Source: Bosea sp. AS-1
GTDB lineage: Bacteria; Pseudomonadota; Alphaproteobacteria; Rhizobiales; Beijerinckiaceae
Direction: 5' to 3'
Assembly: GCF_002220095.1 (NCBI RefSeq)
Contig: NZ_CP022372.1
Coordinates: 2,638,501-2,702,500, forward strand
Length of the DNA: 64,000 nucleotides
The notes below the pieces were generated by a model. That model made no database searches, was not told where the DNA came from, and saw only the letters and a program-made list of their open reading frames with translations. A program made the translations under genes and the position numbers. The first letter of the stretch is position 1. Every line of letters starts with the position of its first letter. This document shows positions 16,032 to 26,883 of the stretch, in pieces.

Positions 16032-18095
16032 ATGACCAAAATCGTCATCGATGGCATCGAGGTCGACGTTCCGGCCGACTACACCGTGCTCCAGGCCTGC
16101 GAGGCCGCCGGGGCCGAGATCCCGCGCTTCTGCTTCCATGAGCGGCTCTCGATCGCCGGCAACTGCCGCATGTGCCTCGTCGAGGTGAAAGGCGGCCCGC
16201 CGAAGCCGCAGGCTTCCTGCGCCATCGGCGTACGCGACCTGCGCCCCGGCCCGAATGGCGAGCCGCCTGTCGTCTCGACCAAGTCGCCGATGGTCAAGAA
16301 GGCGCGCGAAGGGGTGATGGAGTTCCTGCTCATCAACCATCCGCTGGACTGCCCAATCTGCGACCAGGGCGGCGAGTGCGACCTGCAGGACCAGGCGATG
16401 GCCTTCGGTACGGATTCCTCGCGCTTCGCCGAGAACAAGCGCGCCGTCGAGGACAAGTATATCGGCCCGCTGGTCAAGACGACGATGACGCGCTGCATCC
16501 AGTGCACGCGCTGCGTCCGCTTCACCACCGAGGTCGCCGGCGCCTCCGACCTCGGCGCGATCGGCCGCGGCGAGGACATGGAGATCACCACCTATCTCGA
16601 ACGGGCGATGACCTCGGAGCTGCAGAGCAACGTCGTCGATCTCTGCCCGGTCGGCGCGCTGACCTCGAAGCCTTATCAGAACCGGGCCCGTCCCTGGGAG
16701 CTGACCAAGACCGAGAGCATCGACGTGATGGATGCCGTCGGCTCGGCGATCCGCGTCGACTCGCGCGGCAAGGAGGTCATGCGCGTCCTGCCCCGCCTCA
16801 ACGAGGCGGTGAACGAGGAGTGGATCTCCGACAAGACCCGCCACATCGTCGACGGTCTCAAGACGCAGCGCCTCGACCGACCCTATATCCGCGAGCATGG
16901 TCGCCTGCGTCCCGCGAGCTGGACCGAGGCCTTCGCTGCCATCGCGGCCAAGGTTAAGGCGACCAAACCGGAGAAGATCGGCGCCATCGCCGGCGATCTC
17001 GCGGCGGTCGAGGAGATGTTCGCGCTCAAGAGCCTGGCCGCCTCGCTCGGCTCCACCAATCTCGACGCGCGCCAGGATGGCACGAAGCTGCATCCGAAGT
17101 TCGGCCGCGCTTCTTACGTCCTCAACGCCGGCATCGCCGGCATCGAGGATGCGACCTCGCTGCTGATCATCGGCTCCAATCCGCGCCGCGAGGCTGCGAT
17201 CCTGAACGCCCGCATCCGCAAGCGCTGGCTGCGCGGTGACTTCAAGGTCAGCGTCATCGGCGAGAAGGCCGACCTGACCTACACCTATGATTATCTCGGG
17301 GCCGGACCGGAGACACTGGCCGATGTCGTCAAGTCGGCGCAGGCCGCTGGCGGCAAGCCGATGGTGCTGGTCGGGCAGGGAGCTCTCTCCCGCGCCGATG
17401 GCGAAGCCGTGCTCTCGCTCGCTGCCAAGGCGGCCCAGGCGCTCGGCGCCGTGACCGAAGACTGGAACGGTTTCGGCGTGATCCATACCGCCGCCGCCCG
17501 CGTCGGCGCGCTCGATCTCGGCTTCGTGCCGGGTGAGGGCGGCCTCGATGTGGCGGGCATGCTCCAGCCGGGCGCGCTCGACCTCGTCTTCCTGCTCGGT
17601 GCCGATGAGATCGAAGTGCCCGAAGGTGCTTTCGTCGTCTATCAGGGCACGCATGGCGATCGCGGCGCCCATCGCGCCGACGTGATCCTGCCGGGCGCGG
17701 CCTATACCGAGAAGTCGGGCACCTATGTGAACACGGAAGGCCGCGTGCAGATGGCCGATCGTGCCGCCTTCCCGCCGGGCGATGCCCGCGAGGACTGGGC
17801 GATCCTGCGCGCGCTTTCGGGCCATCTCGGCAAGACGCTGCCCTTCGACTCGCTGGCGGGTCTGCGCAAGGCGCTCTACGAGGCCTATCCGCAGTTCGCC
17901 GCCATCGGCGGACTGCCGACGAACGACGCGGCCGCCATTGGCAGCCTCGCCGGCCTCGGGGGCAAGACCGACAAGGCGGGCTTCGTTTCGCCCGTCGGCG
18001 ATTTCTATCAGACCAACCCGATCGCGCGGGCCTCCGCCGTGATGGCGGAATGCTCGGCGCTGGCCTCGGGCCGGCACCAGCAGGCGGCGGAGTAA
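16032..18095 (+). CDS. nuoG: NADH-quinone oxidoreductase subunit G
   Basis: A 687-residue 75-kDa-type subunit carrying several iron-sulfur clusters of the electron wire. The N-terminal ferredoxin-like [2Fe-2S] site has cysteines in [20 protein letters not shown] and ASCA. The His-containing cluster site is [20 protein letters not shown], and a further [4Fe-4S] site is [12 protein letters not shown]. The C-terminal half is a molybdopterin-oxidoreductase-like fold without cofactor ([14 protein letters not shown] near the end). Length matches the mitochondrial type rather than the longer E. coli form. Confidence 0.97.
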   Translation: MTKIVIDGIEVDVPADYTVLQACEAAGAEIPRFCFHERLSIAGNCRMCLVEVKGGPPKPQASCAIGVRDLRPGPNGEPPVVSTKSPMVKKAREGVMEFLLINHPLDCPICDQGGECDLQDQAMAFGTDSSRFAENKRAVEDKYIGPLVKTTMTRCIQCTRCVRFTTEVAGASDLGAIGRGEDMEITTYLERAMTSELQSNVVDLCPVGALTSKPYQNRARPWELTKTESIDVMDAVGSAIRVDSRGKEVMRVLPRLNEAVNEEWISDKTRHIVDGLKTQRLDRPYIREHGRLRPASWTEAFAAIAAKVKATKPEKIGAIAGDLAAVEEMFALKSLAASLGSTNLDARQDGTKLHPKFGRASYVLNAGIAGIEDATSLLIIGSNPRREAAILNARIRKRWLRGDFKVSVIGEKADLTYTYDYLGAGPETLADVVKSAQAAGGKPMVLVGQGALSRADGEAVLSLAAKAAQALGAVTEDWNGFGVIHTAAARVGALDLGFVPGEGGLDVAGMLQPGALDLVFLLGADEIEVPEGAFVVYQGTHGDRGAHRADVILPGAAYTEKSGTYVNTEGRVQMADRAAFPPGDAREDWAILRALSGHLGKTLPFDSLAGLRKALYEAYPQFAAIGGLPTNDAAAIGSLAGLGGKTDKAGFVSPVGDFYQTNPIARASAVMAECSALASGRHQQAAE

Positions 18096-18101
18096 TCGGC
18101 C

Positions 18102-19154
18102 ATGAACTGGGACCTCGTCCTCGATATCGCGATCATCCTCGGCAAAAGCCTGCTGCTGCTGGTCTGCCTGCTGGTCTTCATCGCCTATATCCTGCTGGCC
18201 GACCGCAAGGTCTGGGCAGCTGTGCAGCTGCGCCGCGGTCCGAACGTCGTCGGCCCCTGGGGTTTGTTCCAGAGCTTCGCGGACCTGATCAAGTTCGCCC
18301 TCAAGGAGCCGATCATTCCGGCCGGCGCCAACAAGGGCATCTTCCTGTTGGCGCCGTTCATCTCCTGCCTGCTGGCGCTCGGCGCCTGGGCGGTGATCCC
18401 CGTGGCGGAGGGCTGGGCGATCGCCGACATCAATGTCGGCATCCTCTACGTGCTCGCGATCTCCTCGCTCGGCGTCTACGGCATCATCATGGCCGGCTGG
18501 GCCTCGAACTCGAAGTATCCGTTCATGAGCGCCCTACGCTCGGCGGCGCAGATGGTGTCCTACGAAGTCTCGATCGGCTTCGTCATCATCACGGTGCTGC
18601 TCTGCGTCGGCTCGCTGAACCTCTCGGCTGTGGTCGAGGCACAGCAGAATCGCGGGTTGGCGCATGCGCTCGGCGTGCCGTGGCTCTCGATCCTGAACTG
18701 GTATTTCATTCCGCTCTTCCCGATGTTCGTCGTCTTCTTCGTCTCGGCGCTGGCCGAGACGAACCGGCCGCCCTTCGACCTAGCCGAGGCGGAATCGGAG
18801 CTCGTGGCGGGCTTCATGGTCGAATATTCCTCGACGCCGTACCTGCTGTTCATGCTCGGCGAATACGTGGCGATCATGACCATGTGCTCGCTGACGACGA
18901 TCCTGTTCCTCGGCGGCTGGGCGCCCCCGATTGCGCTTGCGCCCTTCACCTGGCTGCCCGGCGTGTTCTGGTTCGCGCTCAAGGTCTGCCTGGTGTTCTT
19001 CATGTTCGCGCTGGTGAAGGCCTTCGTGCCGCGCTACCGCTACGACCAGCTGATGCGCCTGGGCTGGAAGGTCTTCCTGCCGCTGTCGATCGCGAGCGTC
19101 GTCATCGTGGCGTTGGTTCTGCAGGTGATGGGCTGGGGGCCGGCCGCGGGATGA
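18102..19154 (+). CDS. nuoH: NADH-quinone oxidoreductase subunit H
   Basis: A 350-residue membrane subunit (ND1 homologue) that connects the peripheral and membrane arms and lines the quinone channel. It has about eight hydrophobic helices and the characteristic loop [20 protein letters not shown], with conserved acidic residues. Other conserved segments are [19 protein letters not shown] and [19 protein letters not shown]. It starts 6 bp after nuoG and its stop overlaps the next small gene by 4 bp. Confidence 0.97.
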   Translation: MNWDLVLDIAIILGKSLLLLVCLLVFIAYILLADRKVWAAVQLRRGPNVVGPWGLFQSFADLIKFALKEPIIPAGANKGIFLLAPFISCLLALGAWAVIPVAEGWAIADINVGILYVLAISSLGVYGIIMAGWASNSKYPFMSALRSAAQMVSYEVSIGFVIITVLLCVGSLNLSAVVEAQQNRGLAHALGVPWLSILNWYFIPLFPMFVVFFVSALAETNRPPFDLAEAESELVAGFMVEYSSTPYLLFMLGEYVAIMTMCSLTTILFLGGWAPPIALAPFTWLPGVFWFALKVCLVFFMFALVKAFVPRYRYDQLMRLGWKVFLPLSIASVVIVALVLQVMGWGPAAG

Positions 19155-19387
19155 TCTGGGCTGGCCCGGTCGGCGCGTTGATTGGCTTCGCGCTGGGCCT
19201 GCTGGAATACCGGCTGATGTCGGCGGTGGTGATCGGGGCGCTCAGGCGCACGGATCGCTCCGCGACCGAGGCCGAGAAAAAGGATTACGAACGCCGCATC
19301 CGAATCCTGCGGGCGGCGTTGATAGTGATGACGGTCGGCGTCATGCCGATCCTGGGTTTCGTGATCGGCCGGACGCTGTCCGGCTGA
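19151..19387 (+). CDS. Small two-helix membrane protein in the nuo operon, function unknown
   Basis: A 78-residue protein with two predicted membrane helices, [18 protein letters not shown] near the N-terminus and [19 protein letters not shown] near the C-terminus. They are joined by a charged loop ([18 protein letters not shown]). It starts within the nuoH stop codon (ATGA overlap) and ends 19 bp before nuoI, so it must be translated with the operon. I do not recognise it as a known subunit. Position between two quinone-module genes makes an accessory or assembly role possible. The start and reading frame are supported by the tight overlap. Confidence 0.75.
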   Translation: MIWAGPVGALIGFALGLLEYRLMSAVVIGALRRTDRSATEAEKKDYERRIRILRAALIVMTVGVMPILGFVIGRTLSG

Positions 19388-19406
19388 GGATGGAAGGACG
19401 AAGGCG

Positions 19407-19895
19407 ATGTCACTCGCGCAAGCCGCAAGAGGCCTGCTGCTGAAGGAGTTCGTCGGGGCGATCGGCCTCTCGATGCGCTACTTCTTCAAGCCGAAGGCGA
19501 CGCTGAACTATCCGTTCGAGAAGGGCCAGCTTTCGCCGCGCTTCCGCGGGGAGCACGCGCTGCGCCGCTACCCGAACGGCGAGGAGCGCTGCATCGCGTG
19601 CAAGCTCTGCGAGGCGATCTGCCCGGCGCAGGCCATCACCATCGAGGCCGGCCCGCGCCGCAACGACGGTACGCGCCGTACCACCCGTTACGACATCGAC
19701 ATGACGAAGTGCATCTACTGCGGCTTCTGCCAGGAAGCCTGCCCGGTCGATGCCATCGTGGAAGGACCGAATTTCGAGTTCGCGACCGAGACCCGCGAGG
19801 AGCTGTTCTACGACAAGGACAAGCTGCTCGCGAACGGCGCGCGCTGGGAACGCGAGATCGCGCGCAACATCGCGATGGACGCGCCCTATCGGTGA
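19407..19895 (+). CDS. nuoI: NADH-quinone oxidoreductase subunit I
   Basis: A 162-residue ferredoxin-like subunit (23-kDa, TYKY) with two [4Fe-4S] clusters, N6a and N6b. The paired motifs are [16 protein letters not shown] and [16 protein letters not shown]. The amphipathic N-terminus ([19 protein letters not shown]) anchors it to the membrane arm. It passes electrons from NuoG to NuoB. A 184 bp gap with a hairpin separates it from nuoJ, the largest break within the operon. Confidence 0.97.
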   Translation: MSLAQAARGLLLKEFVGAIGLSMRYFFKPKATLNYPFEKGQLSPRFRGEHALRRYPNGEERCIACKLCEAICPAQAITIEAGPRRNDGTRRTTRYDIDMTKCIYCGFCQEACPVDAIVEGPNFEFATETREELFYDKDKLLANGARWEREIARNIAMDAPYR

Positions 19896-19949
19896 TCTCT
19901 ACCTCTCCGGCGTCATTTCGCGTCGCCGAAGGGCATGACTGAAGACACG

Positions 19950-19982
19950 GACCCGCCGCGCGGTTGTCGCTTCCGGCGGGTC
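19950..19982 (+). terminator. Hairpin in the nuoI-nuoJ gap (possible attenuator)
   Basis: GACCCGCCG (19950-19958) is perfectly complementary to CGGCGGGTC (19974-19982), with a 15-base loop. The following TGATTATAG is only moderately T-rich, so this is a weak terminator at best. It lies in the only long gap inside nuo and may balance expression of the peripheral-arm and membrane-arm genes or protect the message end. Confidence 0.4.
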
Positions 19983-20079
19983 TGATTATAGACGCTCCAA
20001 ATTGCTCGGGGTCCTTTGAGTCCCGCAGCATGAACCAAACGAGGACCGCGCCGAAAAGGGGCGGGAAGGGCTGGCCGAG

Positions 20080-20703
20080 ATGAATGCCGCAGCGGCTTTC
20101 TTCTATCTCTTCGCAGGGGTGACCGTGGCATCCGCCTTCATGGTGGTGACCTCGCGCAACCCCGTGCATTCGGTGCTCTACCTGATCCTGGCCTTCGTCA
20201 ACGCGGCCGGGCTGTTCATGCTGCTGGGCGCCGAGTTCCTGGCGATGCTGCTGGTCGTCGTCTATGTCGGCGCGGTGGCGGTGCTCTTCCTCTTTGTGGT
20301 GATGATGCTCGACGTCGACTTCGCCGAGTTCCGCCAGGGCTTCCTCAATTATCTGCCGATCGGCGCGCTGATCGGCTTCATCTTCGCCGTCGAGCTTCTG
20401 ATGGTCGTCGGCGCCTGGGTCATCGACCCGCAACTGGTCAAGGCGCCGGTCGCCGCGATCCCGGCGGGCATGTCGAACACCGAGGCGCTCGGCCGCGTGC
20501 TCTACACGCAGTACATCTACTATTTCCAGGCGGCGGGCCTCGTGCTGCTCGTCGCGATGATCGGCGCGATCGTGCTGACGCTGCGCGAGCGGAAAGGCAT
20601 CAAGCGCCAGGACGTTCCGACCCAGAACGCCCGCACCAAGGAGGCCGCCATGGCGGTCAAGCAGGTGCCCTCGCGCGCCGGTGTTCCCGAGGAGATGGCA
20701 TGA
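20080..20703 (+). CDS. nuoJ: NADH-quinone oxidoreductase subunit J
   Basis: A 207-residue membrane subunit (ND6 homologue) with five hydrophobic helices. It starts [20 protein letters not shown] and contains the diagnostic segment [20 protein letters not shown] followed by [21 protein letters not shown]. This region includes the helix with the pi-bulge that couples quinone chemistry to proton movement. The C-terminal 35 residues are hydrophilic. The stop overlaps the nuoK start by 4 bp. Confidence 0.96.
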   Translation: MNAAAAFFYLFAGVTVASAFMVVTSRNPVHSVLYLILAFVNAAGLFMLLGAEFLAMLLVVVYVGAVAVLFLFVVMMLDVDFAEFRQGFLNYLPIGALIGFIFAVELLMVVGAWVIDPQLVKAPVAAIPAGMSNTEALGRVLYTQYIYYFQAAGLVLLVAMIGAIVLTLRERKGIKRQDVPTQNARTKEAAMAVKQVPSRAGVPEEMA

Positions 20704-21008
20704 TGATCGGACTGGGCCACTATCTCGCCGTTGGCGCTATCCTGTTCACGCTCGGCGTGCTCGGCATCTTCATCAACCGCAAGAACGTCATCGTCATCCT
20801 GATGTCGCTCGAGCTCATCCTGCTCTCGGCGAACATCAACTTCGTCGCCTTCTCGAGCTATCTGGGCGACATCCTCGGCCAGGTCTTCGCCCTGTTCGTG
20901 CTGACGGTGGCTGCGGCCGAGGCCGCGATCGGCCTCGCCATTCTCGTCGTCTACTTCCGCAACCGCGGCTCGATCGCGGTGGAAGACATCAACATGATGA
21001 AAGGCTGA
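20700..21008 (+). CDS. nuoK: NADH-quinone oxidoreductase subunit K
   Basis: A 102-residue membrane subunit (ND4L homologue) with three helices. It contains the conserved intramembrane glutamates in [19 protein letters not shown] and [21 protein letters not shown], known to be needed for proton pumping. Two ATG codons lie next to each other (20700 and 20703); the first overlaps the nuoJ stop. Length is standard. It is followed after 30 bp by nuoL. Confidence 0.97.
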   Translation: MMIGLGHYLAVGAILFTLGVLGIFINRKNVIVILMSLELILLSANINFVAFSSYLGDILGQVFALFVLTVAAAEAAIGLAILVVYFRNRGSIAVEDINMMKG

Positions 21009-21038
21009 GCGCTTCCCAGGCGCCTGGACCTCACGGCC

Positions 21039-23057
21039 ATGTATCACGCGATCGTCTTCCTCCCTCTCATCGGCTTCCTGATCGCCGGCCTGTTCGGCCG
21101 GCTGATCGGCGCGCGCGGCTCCGAGATCGTCACGACCTCGCTGCTGATCGTCGCCGCGATCCTGTCCTGGGTCGCCTTCGCCCAGGTCGGCTTCGGCGGT
21201 GCCACCACGCGCATCCAGGTCGCGAGCTGGATCTCTTCCGGCGAATTGCAGGTCGACTGGGCCTTCCGTATCGACACGCTGACCGCCGTGATGCTGGTCG
21301 TGGTCAACACCGTGTCGTCGCTCGTGCACCTGTACTCGATCGGCTACATGCACGAGGATCCGCACCGTCCGCGCTTTTTCGCCTATCTGTCGCTCTTCAC
21401 CTTCGCCATGCTGATGCTGGTGACGGCCGACAACCTCGTCCAGATGTTCTTCGGCTGGGAAGGCGTCGGTCTCGCCTCCTACCTGCTGATCGGCTTCTGG
21501 TACCAGAAGCCCTCGGCCAATGCCGCGGCGATGAAGGCCTTCATCGTCAACCGCGTCGGCGATTTCGGCTTCCTGCTCGGCATCTTCCTGATCTTCGTGC
21601 TCTTCGGCGCGGTCACCTTCGACTCGATCTTCCCGCGCGTCGGCGAGATGGTCGGCAAGCCCTTCCATTTCCTCGGCTATGACTGGAACGCGCTGACGCT
21701 GACCTGCCTGCTGCTCTTCATGGGCGCCATGGGCAAGTCGGCGCAGTTCCTGCTGCACACCTGGCTGCCGGACGCGATGGAAGGCCCGACCCCGGTCTCG
21801 GCCCTCATCCATGCCGCGACCATGGTCACGGCCGGCGTCTTCATGGTCGCGCGTCTTTCGCCGGTCTTCGAATACGCTCCCGTTGCGCTGACCGTCGTCG
21901 TCGTCATCGGCGCCACCACGGCTTTCTTCGCCGCGACGGTCGGCCTCGTGCAGAACGACATCAAGCGCGTCATCGCCTATTCGACCTGCTCGCAGCTCGG
22001 CTACATGTTCGTCGCGCTCGGCGTCGGCAATTACGGCGCCGGCATCTTCCACCTGTTCACTCACGCCTTCTTCAAGGCGCTGTTGTTCCTCGGCGCCGGC
22101 TCGGTCATCCATGCGATGCACCACGAGCAGGACATGCGCCACATGGGTGGCCTGCGGAAGTATATCCCCTTCACCGCCGCGACGATGACGATCGGCACGC
22201 TGGCGCTGACGGGCTTCCCGGGCTTTGCGGGCTACTTCTCCAAGGATGCGATCATCGAGAGCGCCTATGCCTCGGTGGAGCGCGGCGGCTTCGCCTCGTC
22301 CTATGCCTTCGTGCTGCTGGTCGTCGCGGCCTGCATGACCTCCTTCTATTCCTGGCGGCTCTATTTCATGACCTTCGAAGGCAAGCCGCGCTGGGGTCAT
22401 GAGGCGCATGGTCATGACGATCACGCTCATGCCGCGCATGGGCACGACGACCATGCGCACGGGCATGACGATCATGGCCATGGCCATGATCATACGCCGC
22501 ATGAGAGCCCCTGGGTGATGCTGCTGCCGCTTGCCCTGCTCTCGATCGGCGCGATCTTCGCCGGCTACGCCTTCAAGGAATACTTCGTCGGCCACGACTT
22601 CGAGCATTTCTGGAAGTCGGCGCTGTTCATGGGCAAGGACAACCACATCCTGCACGCGATGCACGAAGTCCCGAAATGGGTGGTCTGGTCGCCCTTCGTG
22701 GCGATGGTGATCGGCTTCGTGCTGGCCTACTGGATGTATGTCCGCCGGCCGGACATCCCGGGCAGGCTCGCCGCGGCGAACCCGGCGCTCTACCAGTTCC
22801 TGCTCAACAAGTGGTACTTCGACGAGATCTACGACTTCCTGTTCGTGCGTCCGGCGAAGTGGCTTGGTCGCTTCCTCTGGAAGAAGGGCGACGGTTTCGT
22901 CATCGACGGCTTCGGCCCGGACGGCGTCTCGGCCCGCGTGGTCGACGTGACCAACCGCGTCGTCAGGCTGCAGACCGGCTATCTCTATCACTATGCCTTC
23001 GCCATGCTGATCGGTGTCGCCGGGCTGGTGACCTGGTATCTCCTGACCCGCGGGTGA
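21039..23057 (+). CDS. nuoL: NADH-quinone oxidoreductase subunit L with histidine-rich loop
   Basis: A 672-residue antiporter-like proton pump (ND5 homologue). It has about sixteen helices and the conserved [37 protein letters not shown] and [14 protein letters not shown] segments. The C-terminal lateral helix spans the membrane arm. Residues 454-488 form a hydrophilic loop with 15 His in 35 residues mixed with Asp, Gly and Ala (repeated GHDDHAH units). Such a loop could bind metal ions, but no role is established. All pump motifs are intact. nuoM follows almost immediately. Confidence 0.97.
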   Translation: MYHAIVFLPLIGFLIAGLFGRLIGARGSEIVTTSLLIVAAILSWVAFAQVGFGGATTRIQVASWISSGELQVDWAFRIDTLTAVMLVVVNTVSSLVHLYSIGYMHEDPHRPRFFAYLSLFTFAMLMLVTADNLVQMFFGWEGVGLASYLLIGFWYQKPSANAAAMKAFIVNRVGDFGFLLGIFLIFVLFGAVTFDSIFPRVGEMVGKPFHFLGYDWNALTLTCLLLFMGAMGKSAQFLLHTWLPDAMEGPTPVSALIHAATMVTAGVFMVARLSPVFEYAPVALTVVVVIGATTAFFAATVGLVQNDIKRVIAYSTCSQLGYMFVALGVGNYGAGIFHLFTHAFFKALLFLGAGSVIHAMHHEQDMRHMGGLRKYIPFTAATMTIGTLALTGFPGFAGYFSKDAIIESAYASVERGGFASSYAFVLLVVAACMTSFYSWRLYFMTFEGKPRWGHEAHGHDDHAHAAHGHDDHAHGHDDHGHGHDHTPHESPWVMLLPLALLSIGAIFAGYAFKEYFVGHDFEHFWKSALFMGKDNHILHAMHEVPKWVVWSPFVAMVIGFVLAYWMYVRRPDIPGRLAAANPALYQFLLNKWYFDEIYDFLFVRPAKWLGRFLWKKGDGFVIDGFGPDGVSARVVDVTNRVVRLQTGYLYHYAFAMLIGVAGLVTWYLLTRG

Positions 23058-23058
23058 G

Positions 23059-24573
23059 ATGATGTTCGGTTTCGGTATTCTCACCGGTCTCCTGATCCTG
23101 CCGCTGGTCGGCGCGGCCTTGATCCTCGTCCTGCGCGGCGATCAGGCGTCGATCTCGTCCAATGCCCGCTGGATCGCGCTGTTCACGACGGGTCTCACCT
23201 TCGTGCTCGCCTGCGTCGCCTGGAGCCGCTTCAACCCGGCCGACCCCGGTTTCCAGCTCGTCGAGAGCCACAGCTGGATCTCGGAGGCGATCCGCTTCAA
23301 GCTCGGCGTCGACGGCTTCTCCTTCCCCTTCATCGTCCTGACGGCGTTCCTGATGCCGTTCTGCATCCTCGCTTCCTGGACCTCGGTCGAGAAGCGGGTG
23401 GCCGAATATATGGTCGCCTTCCTGGTGCTGGAGACGCTGATGATCGGCGTCTTCGCGGCGCTCGACCTCGTGCTGTTCTACCTGTTCTTCGAGGCAGGCC
23501 TGATCCCGATGTTCCTGATCATCGGCATCTGGGGCGGAAAGCGGCGCGTCTACGCCTCCTACAAGTTCTTCCTCTACACGCTGCTCGGCTCGGTGCTGAT
23601 GCTGCTCGCCATCATGGCGATGTACTGGAACGCCGGCACCACCGACATTCCGTCGCTCCTGGCCCACAAGTTCCCGGCCGGCATGCAGACCTGGCTGTGG
23701 CTTGCCTTCTTCGCCTCCTTCGCGGTGAAGATGCCGATGTGGCCGGTCCATACCTGGCTGCCCGACGCTCACGTCGAGGCGCCCACCGCCGGCTCCGTCG
23801 TGCTGGCCGCGATCTTGCTGAAAATGGGTGGCTACGGCTTCATCCGCTTCTCGATCCCGATGTTCCCGGAGGCGTCGCATTATTTCGCGCCGCTGGTCTT
23901 CGCGCTTTCCGTCATCGCCATCGTCTACACCTCGCTGGTGGCGTTGATGCAGGAGGACATGAAGAAGCTGATCGCCTACTCCTCGGTGGCGCATATGGGC
24001 TTCGTCACCATGGGCCTGTTCACGATGACCCCGCAGGGCATCCAGGGCGCCATGTATCAGATGGTCAGCCACGGGCTGGTCTCGGGGGCGCTCTTCCTCT
24101 GCGTCGGCGTGATCTACGACCGCATGCACACCCGCGAGATCGCCGCCTATGGCGGGCTGGTGAACCGGATGCCGCTCTACGCAGTGGTGTTCATGATCTT
24201 CACCATGGCCAATGTCGGCCTGCCGGGCACCTCGGGCTTCGTCGGCGAATTCCTGACGCTGCTAGGCTCCTTCCGGGCCAATCCCTGGGTCGCGTTCTTC
24301 GCCACCTCCGGCGTGATCTTCTCGGCCGCCTACGCGCTGTGGCTCTACCGCCGCGTCGTTTTCGGCGAGCTGACCAAGCCCGAACTGAAGGACATCACGG
24401 ACCTCAACGGCCGCGAGATCGCGATCCTCGTGCCGCTCGTCCTGCTGACGATCTGGTACGGCATTCAGCCGCACCAGATCCTCGACGCCTTCGCGGCGCC
24501 GACCGAAATGCTGATCAAGAACTATCAGGCCGCGCTCACCGTCGCGAAGACGGCGCTGGCGGCCGCGCAGTAA
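23059..24573 (+). CDS. nuoM: NADH-quinone oxidoreductase subunit M
   Basis: A 504-residue antiporter-like proton pump (ND4 homologue) with about fourteen helices. Diagnostic segments are [39 protein letters not shown] and [19 protein letters not shown]. The conserved Glu in FFEAGLIPM and Lys in the later helix are present. Two tandem ATG codons (23059, 23062) are possible starts, one base after the nuoL stop. It ends with an Ala-rich tail and is followed by nuoN after 10 bp. Confidence 0.97.
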   Translation: MMFGFGILTGLLILPLVGAALILVLRGDQASISSNARWIALFTTGLTFVLACVAWSRFNPADPGFQLVESHSWISEAIRFKLGVDGFSFPFIVLTAFLMPFCILASWTSVEKRVAEYMVAFLVLETLMIGVFAALDLVLFYLFFEAGLIPMFLIIGIWGGKRRVYASYKFFLYTLLGSVLMLLAIMAMYWNAGTTDIPSLLAHKFPAGMQTWLWLAFFASFAVKMPMWPVHTWLPDAHVEAPTAGSVVLAAILLKMGGYGFIRFSIPMFPEASHYFAPLVFALSVIAIVYTSLVALMQEDMKKLIAYSSVAHMGFVTMGLFTMTPQGIQGAMYQMVSHGLVSGALFLCVGVIYDRMHTREIAAYGGLVNRMPLYAVVFMIFTMANVGLPGTSGFVGEFLTLLGSFRANPWVAFFATSGVIFSAAYALWLYRRVVFGELTKPELKDITDLNGREIAILVPLVLLTIWYGIQPHQILDAFAAPTEMLIKNYQAALTVAKTALAAAQ

Positions 24574-24583
24574 GGTCTCGGAC

Positions 24584-26011
24584 ATGGCTCTGCCCGCTCT
24601 CGGCCCGGCCCTGCCGGAAATCATCCTGGCCATCGGCGCCATTGCGATGGTGCTGTTCGGCGCCATCCAGCGCGAGCGCGCCGCCCGCGTACTCGAAGGC
24701 GTGGCGCTGATCCTGCTGGTCGTGGCGCTCGTGCTCGTCCTCTCGGGCGAGGGCAAGCTCACCACCTTCAATGGTGGCTTCGTCGCCGACGGCTTCGCCC
24801 GCTTCATGAAGGTGCTGACGCTGATCGGTGCCGGCGCGGCGATCCTGCTCGCTTCCGCCCCGCTGCGCCGCGACGGTGTGATGCGCTTCGAGTTCCCGGT
24901 CCTCGTCGTTCTGGCCGCCATCGGCATGATGATGATGATCTCGGCCAACGACCTGATCGGCCTCTATGTCGGCATCGAGCTGCAGTCGCTCGCGCTCTAT
25001 GTCGTCGCCGCCTTCGACCGCGACAACGCGAAGTCGACGGAAGCCGGCCTGAAGTATTTCATCCTGGGCACGCTCTCCTCCGGCATGCTGCTTTACGGCG
25101 CCTCGCTGGTCTACGGCTTCACCGGCACCGTCAGCTTCTCCGGCATCGCCGCGGCGACGCAGGGCGGCCATGCCGGGCTCGGCCTGATCTTCGGCATCGT
25201 CTTCATCGCCTCGGGCATCGTGTTCAAGATCTCGGCGGTGCCGTTCCACATGTGGACGCCGGACGTCTACGAGGGCGCTCCCACGCCGGTTGCCGCCTTC
25301 TTCGCATCGGCCCCGAAGATGGCTGCCATGGCGATGGTGGTGCGCATCTTCATCGGTGCCTTCCCGGGTGCGATCCACGACTGGCGCCAGATCATTGTCT
25401 TCATCTCGATCGCCTCGATGGCCCTCGGCGCCTTCGCCGCGATCGGCCAGCGCAACATCAAGCGACTGCTCGCCTATTCCTCGATCGCCAATATGGGCTT
25501 CGCGCTGGTCGGCCTCGCGGCCGGCACGCCCGACGGCGTGCAGGGTGTGATGACCTATATGGCGGTCTATCTCGCCACGACGCTCGGCGCCTTCGCCTGC
25601 GTCCTGATGATGCGCCGCGACGGCAAGCTGGTCGAGGACATCTCCGAGCTCGCCGGCCTTTCCCGGACCAATCCGTGGATGGCCTTCGCCTATTCGATGA
25701 TGATGTTCTCGCTCGCCGGCATCCCGCCGCTGGCTGGTTTCTGGGCGAAGTTCTACGTCTTTCTCGCTGCGATCGACGCCAAGCTCTACGTGCTCGCCGT
25801 CGTCGGCGTGCTGACCAGCGTGATCGGCGCCTATTACTACCTGCGCATCGTCAAGCTGATCTATTTCGACGATCCGAAGCCCGCCTTCGAGGGGGGCGAC
25901 TTCGGCGTGCGCACGGTGCTGTTCGTCTCTGCGCTGTTCGTGCTGGCGCTTTCGCTCGTGCCGGCGCCGCTATTCAACTCGGCCGCAGCGGCCGCCAAGT
26001 CGCTGTTCTGA
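24584..26011 (+). CDS. nuoN: NADH-quinone oxidoreductase subunit N
   Basis: A 475-residue antiporter-like proton pump (ND2 homologue), the last complex I gene. Conserved segments include GLYVGIELQSLALYVVAAFDR, FKISAVPFHMWTPDVYEGAPTP and KRLLAYSSIANMGFALVGL. The Glu in the fifth helix and the Lys residues of the proton path are present. birA follows after 11 bp on the same strand without a visible terminator, so transcription probably continues. Confidence 0.97.
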   Translation: MALPALGPALPEIILAIGAIAMVLFGAIQRERAARVLEGVALILLVVALVLVLSGEGKLTTFNGGFVADGFARFMKVLTLIGAGAAILLASAPLRRDGVMRFEFPVLVVLAAIGMMMMISANDLIGLYVGIELQSLALYVVAAFDRDNAKSTEAGLKYFILGTLSSGMLLYGASLVYGFTGTVSFSGIAAATQGGHAGLGLIFGIVFIASGIVFKISAVPFHMWTPDVYEGAPTPVAAFFASAPKMAAMAMVVRIFIGAFPGAIHDWRQIIVFISIASMALGAFAAIGQRNIKRLLAYSSIANMGFALVGLAAGTPDGVQGVMTYMAVYLATTLGAFACVLMMRRDGKLVEDISELAGLSRTNPWMAFAYSMMMFSLAGIPPLAGFWAKFYVFLAAIDAKLYVLAVVGVLTSVIGAYYYLRIVKLIYFDDPKPAFEGGDFGVRTVLFVSALFVLALSLVPAPLFNSAAAAAKSLF

Positions 26012-26022
26012 GTTGACGACGC

Positions 26023-26781
26023 GTGCTCGGTGAAGCCGCCCGCGCAGCGGGCTATCGGCTGATCATCCGCGACGAGGTCGCCTCCACCATGGAGGAGGCC
26101 CGTCGTGCACTCGATCAGGGCGAGCCGGGCAAGCTCTGGATCGTCGCACGCAGCCAGAATGCCGGCCGTGGCCGTCACGGTCGGCAATGGGGCTCACCTG
26201 CGGGCAATCTCTACGCCAGCCTGCTCCTGACCGACCCCTGCGAGCCGGCGCTGGCGCCGCAACTCGGCTTCGTCGCCGGGCTTGCCTTGCACGACGCCGC
26301 GGCGAAGCTGCTTGGTCCCGCCGCCGCTAAACTCAAGCTGAAATGGCCGAACGACCTGCTGCTCGGCGGTGCGAAGATGTCGGGACTGCTGCTTGAAGGC
26401 GAGAGCCGGGCAGGGCGGCTCAACGTGATCCTGGGCTGCGGCGTCAACATCGCCTCCTGCCCCTCCGATACGCCCTACCCGGCGACCTATCTCAAGGCGC
26501 TTGCACCGGAAGCGAGCGTCGAGGCGCTGCTCACCGCCCTCAGCGACGCCTGGGCCAAGCGCTTCGCGATCTGGTCGGAGCCCGGCGGCTTCGGGCCGAT
26601 CCGCGCCGCCTGGCTCGAGCGCGCCGCCTTCCTCGGAGAGACGATCACGATCCGTCTGCCGGAGGGGCCGCTGCAGGGCCGTTTCGCCGGGCTCGACCCG
26701 ACCGGGCGGCTGGAGCTCGAAGCCGAAACCGGCCGGCGTCTCATCGATGCGGGCGATCTGTTTTTCGGTACGCTGGGCTAG
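26023..26781 (+). CDS. birA: Biotin--[acetyl-CoA-carboxylase] ligase
   Basis: A 252-residue biotin protein ligase. It activates biotin with ATP and attaches it to a lysine of biotin-dependent carboxylases. The catalytic ATP/biotin loop GRGRHGRQWGSPAGNLYASLL is present, followed by LKWPNDLLLGGAKMSGLLLE and GCGVNIASCP. There is no N-terminal helix-turn-helix, so unlike E. coli BirA it should not repress transcription (a monofunctional, class I ligase). The start is GTG at 26023. Location after nuoN and before rnj is usual in Hyphomicrobiales. Confidence 0.93.
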   Translation: MLGEAARAAGYRLIIRDEVASTMEEARRALDQGEPGKLWIVARSQNAGRGRHGRQWGSPAGNLYASLLLTDPCEPALAPQLGFVAGLALHDAAAKLLGPAAAKLKLKWPNDLLLGGAKMSGLLLEGESRAGRLNVILGCGVNIASCPSDTPYPATYLKALAPEASVEALLTALSDAWAKRFAIWSEPGGFGPIRAAWLERAAFLGETITIRLPEGPLQGRFAGLDPTGRLELEAETGRRLIDAGDLFFGTLG

Positions 26782-26883
26782 GTTTGCCTGCCTCCGCGAT
26801 CTGGAGGCCGTTCCTCTGGCGTGCTAGGGCTCATGGCCATCACGCGGCATGCGCCCAAGCCATTGCACATATCAGGATTGCCA

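Noticed and set aside
15864..18077. Long minus-strand open frame (737 codons) opposite nuoG
   Set aside because: Shadow of nuoG codon bias. No family features, and it lies completely within a conserved iron-sulfur protein gene.
22395..22502. CRISPR-like or direct-repeat array within nuoL
   Set aside because: The repeated CATGG/GACGAT units encode the in-frame His-rich loop. Units are irregular and have no spacers.
20520..23084. Long minus-strand open frame (854 codons) across nuoJ-nuoL
   Set aside because: High-GC shadow frame. Its translation is repetitive Arg/Asp/His/Glu-rich with no domain, while the plus strand encodes well-conserved nuo proteins throughout.
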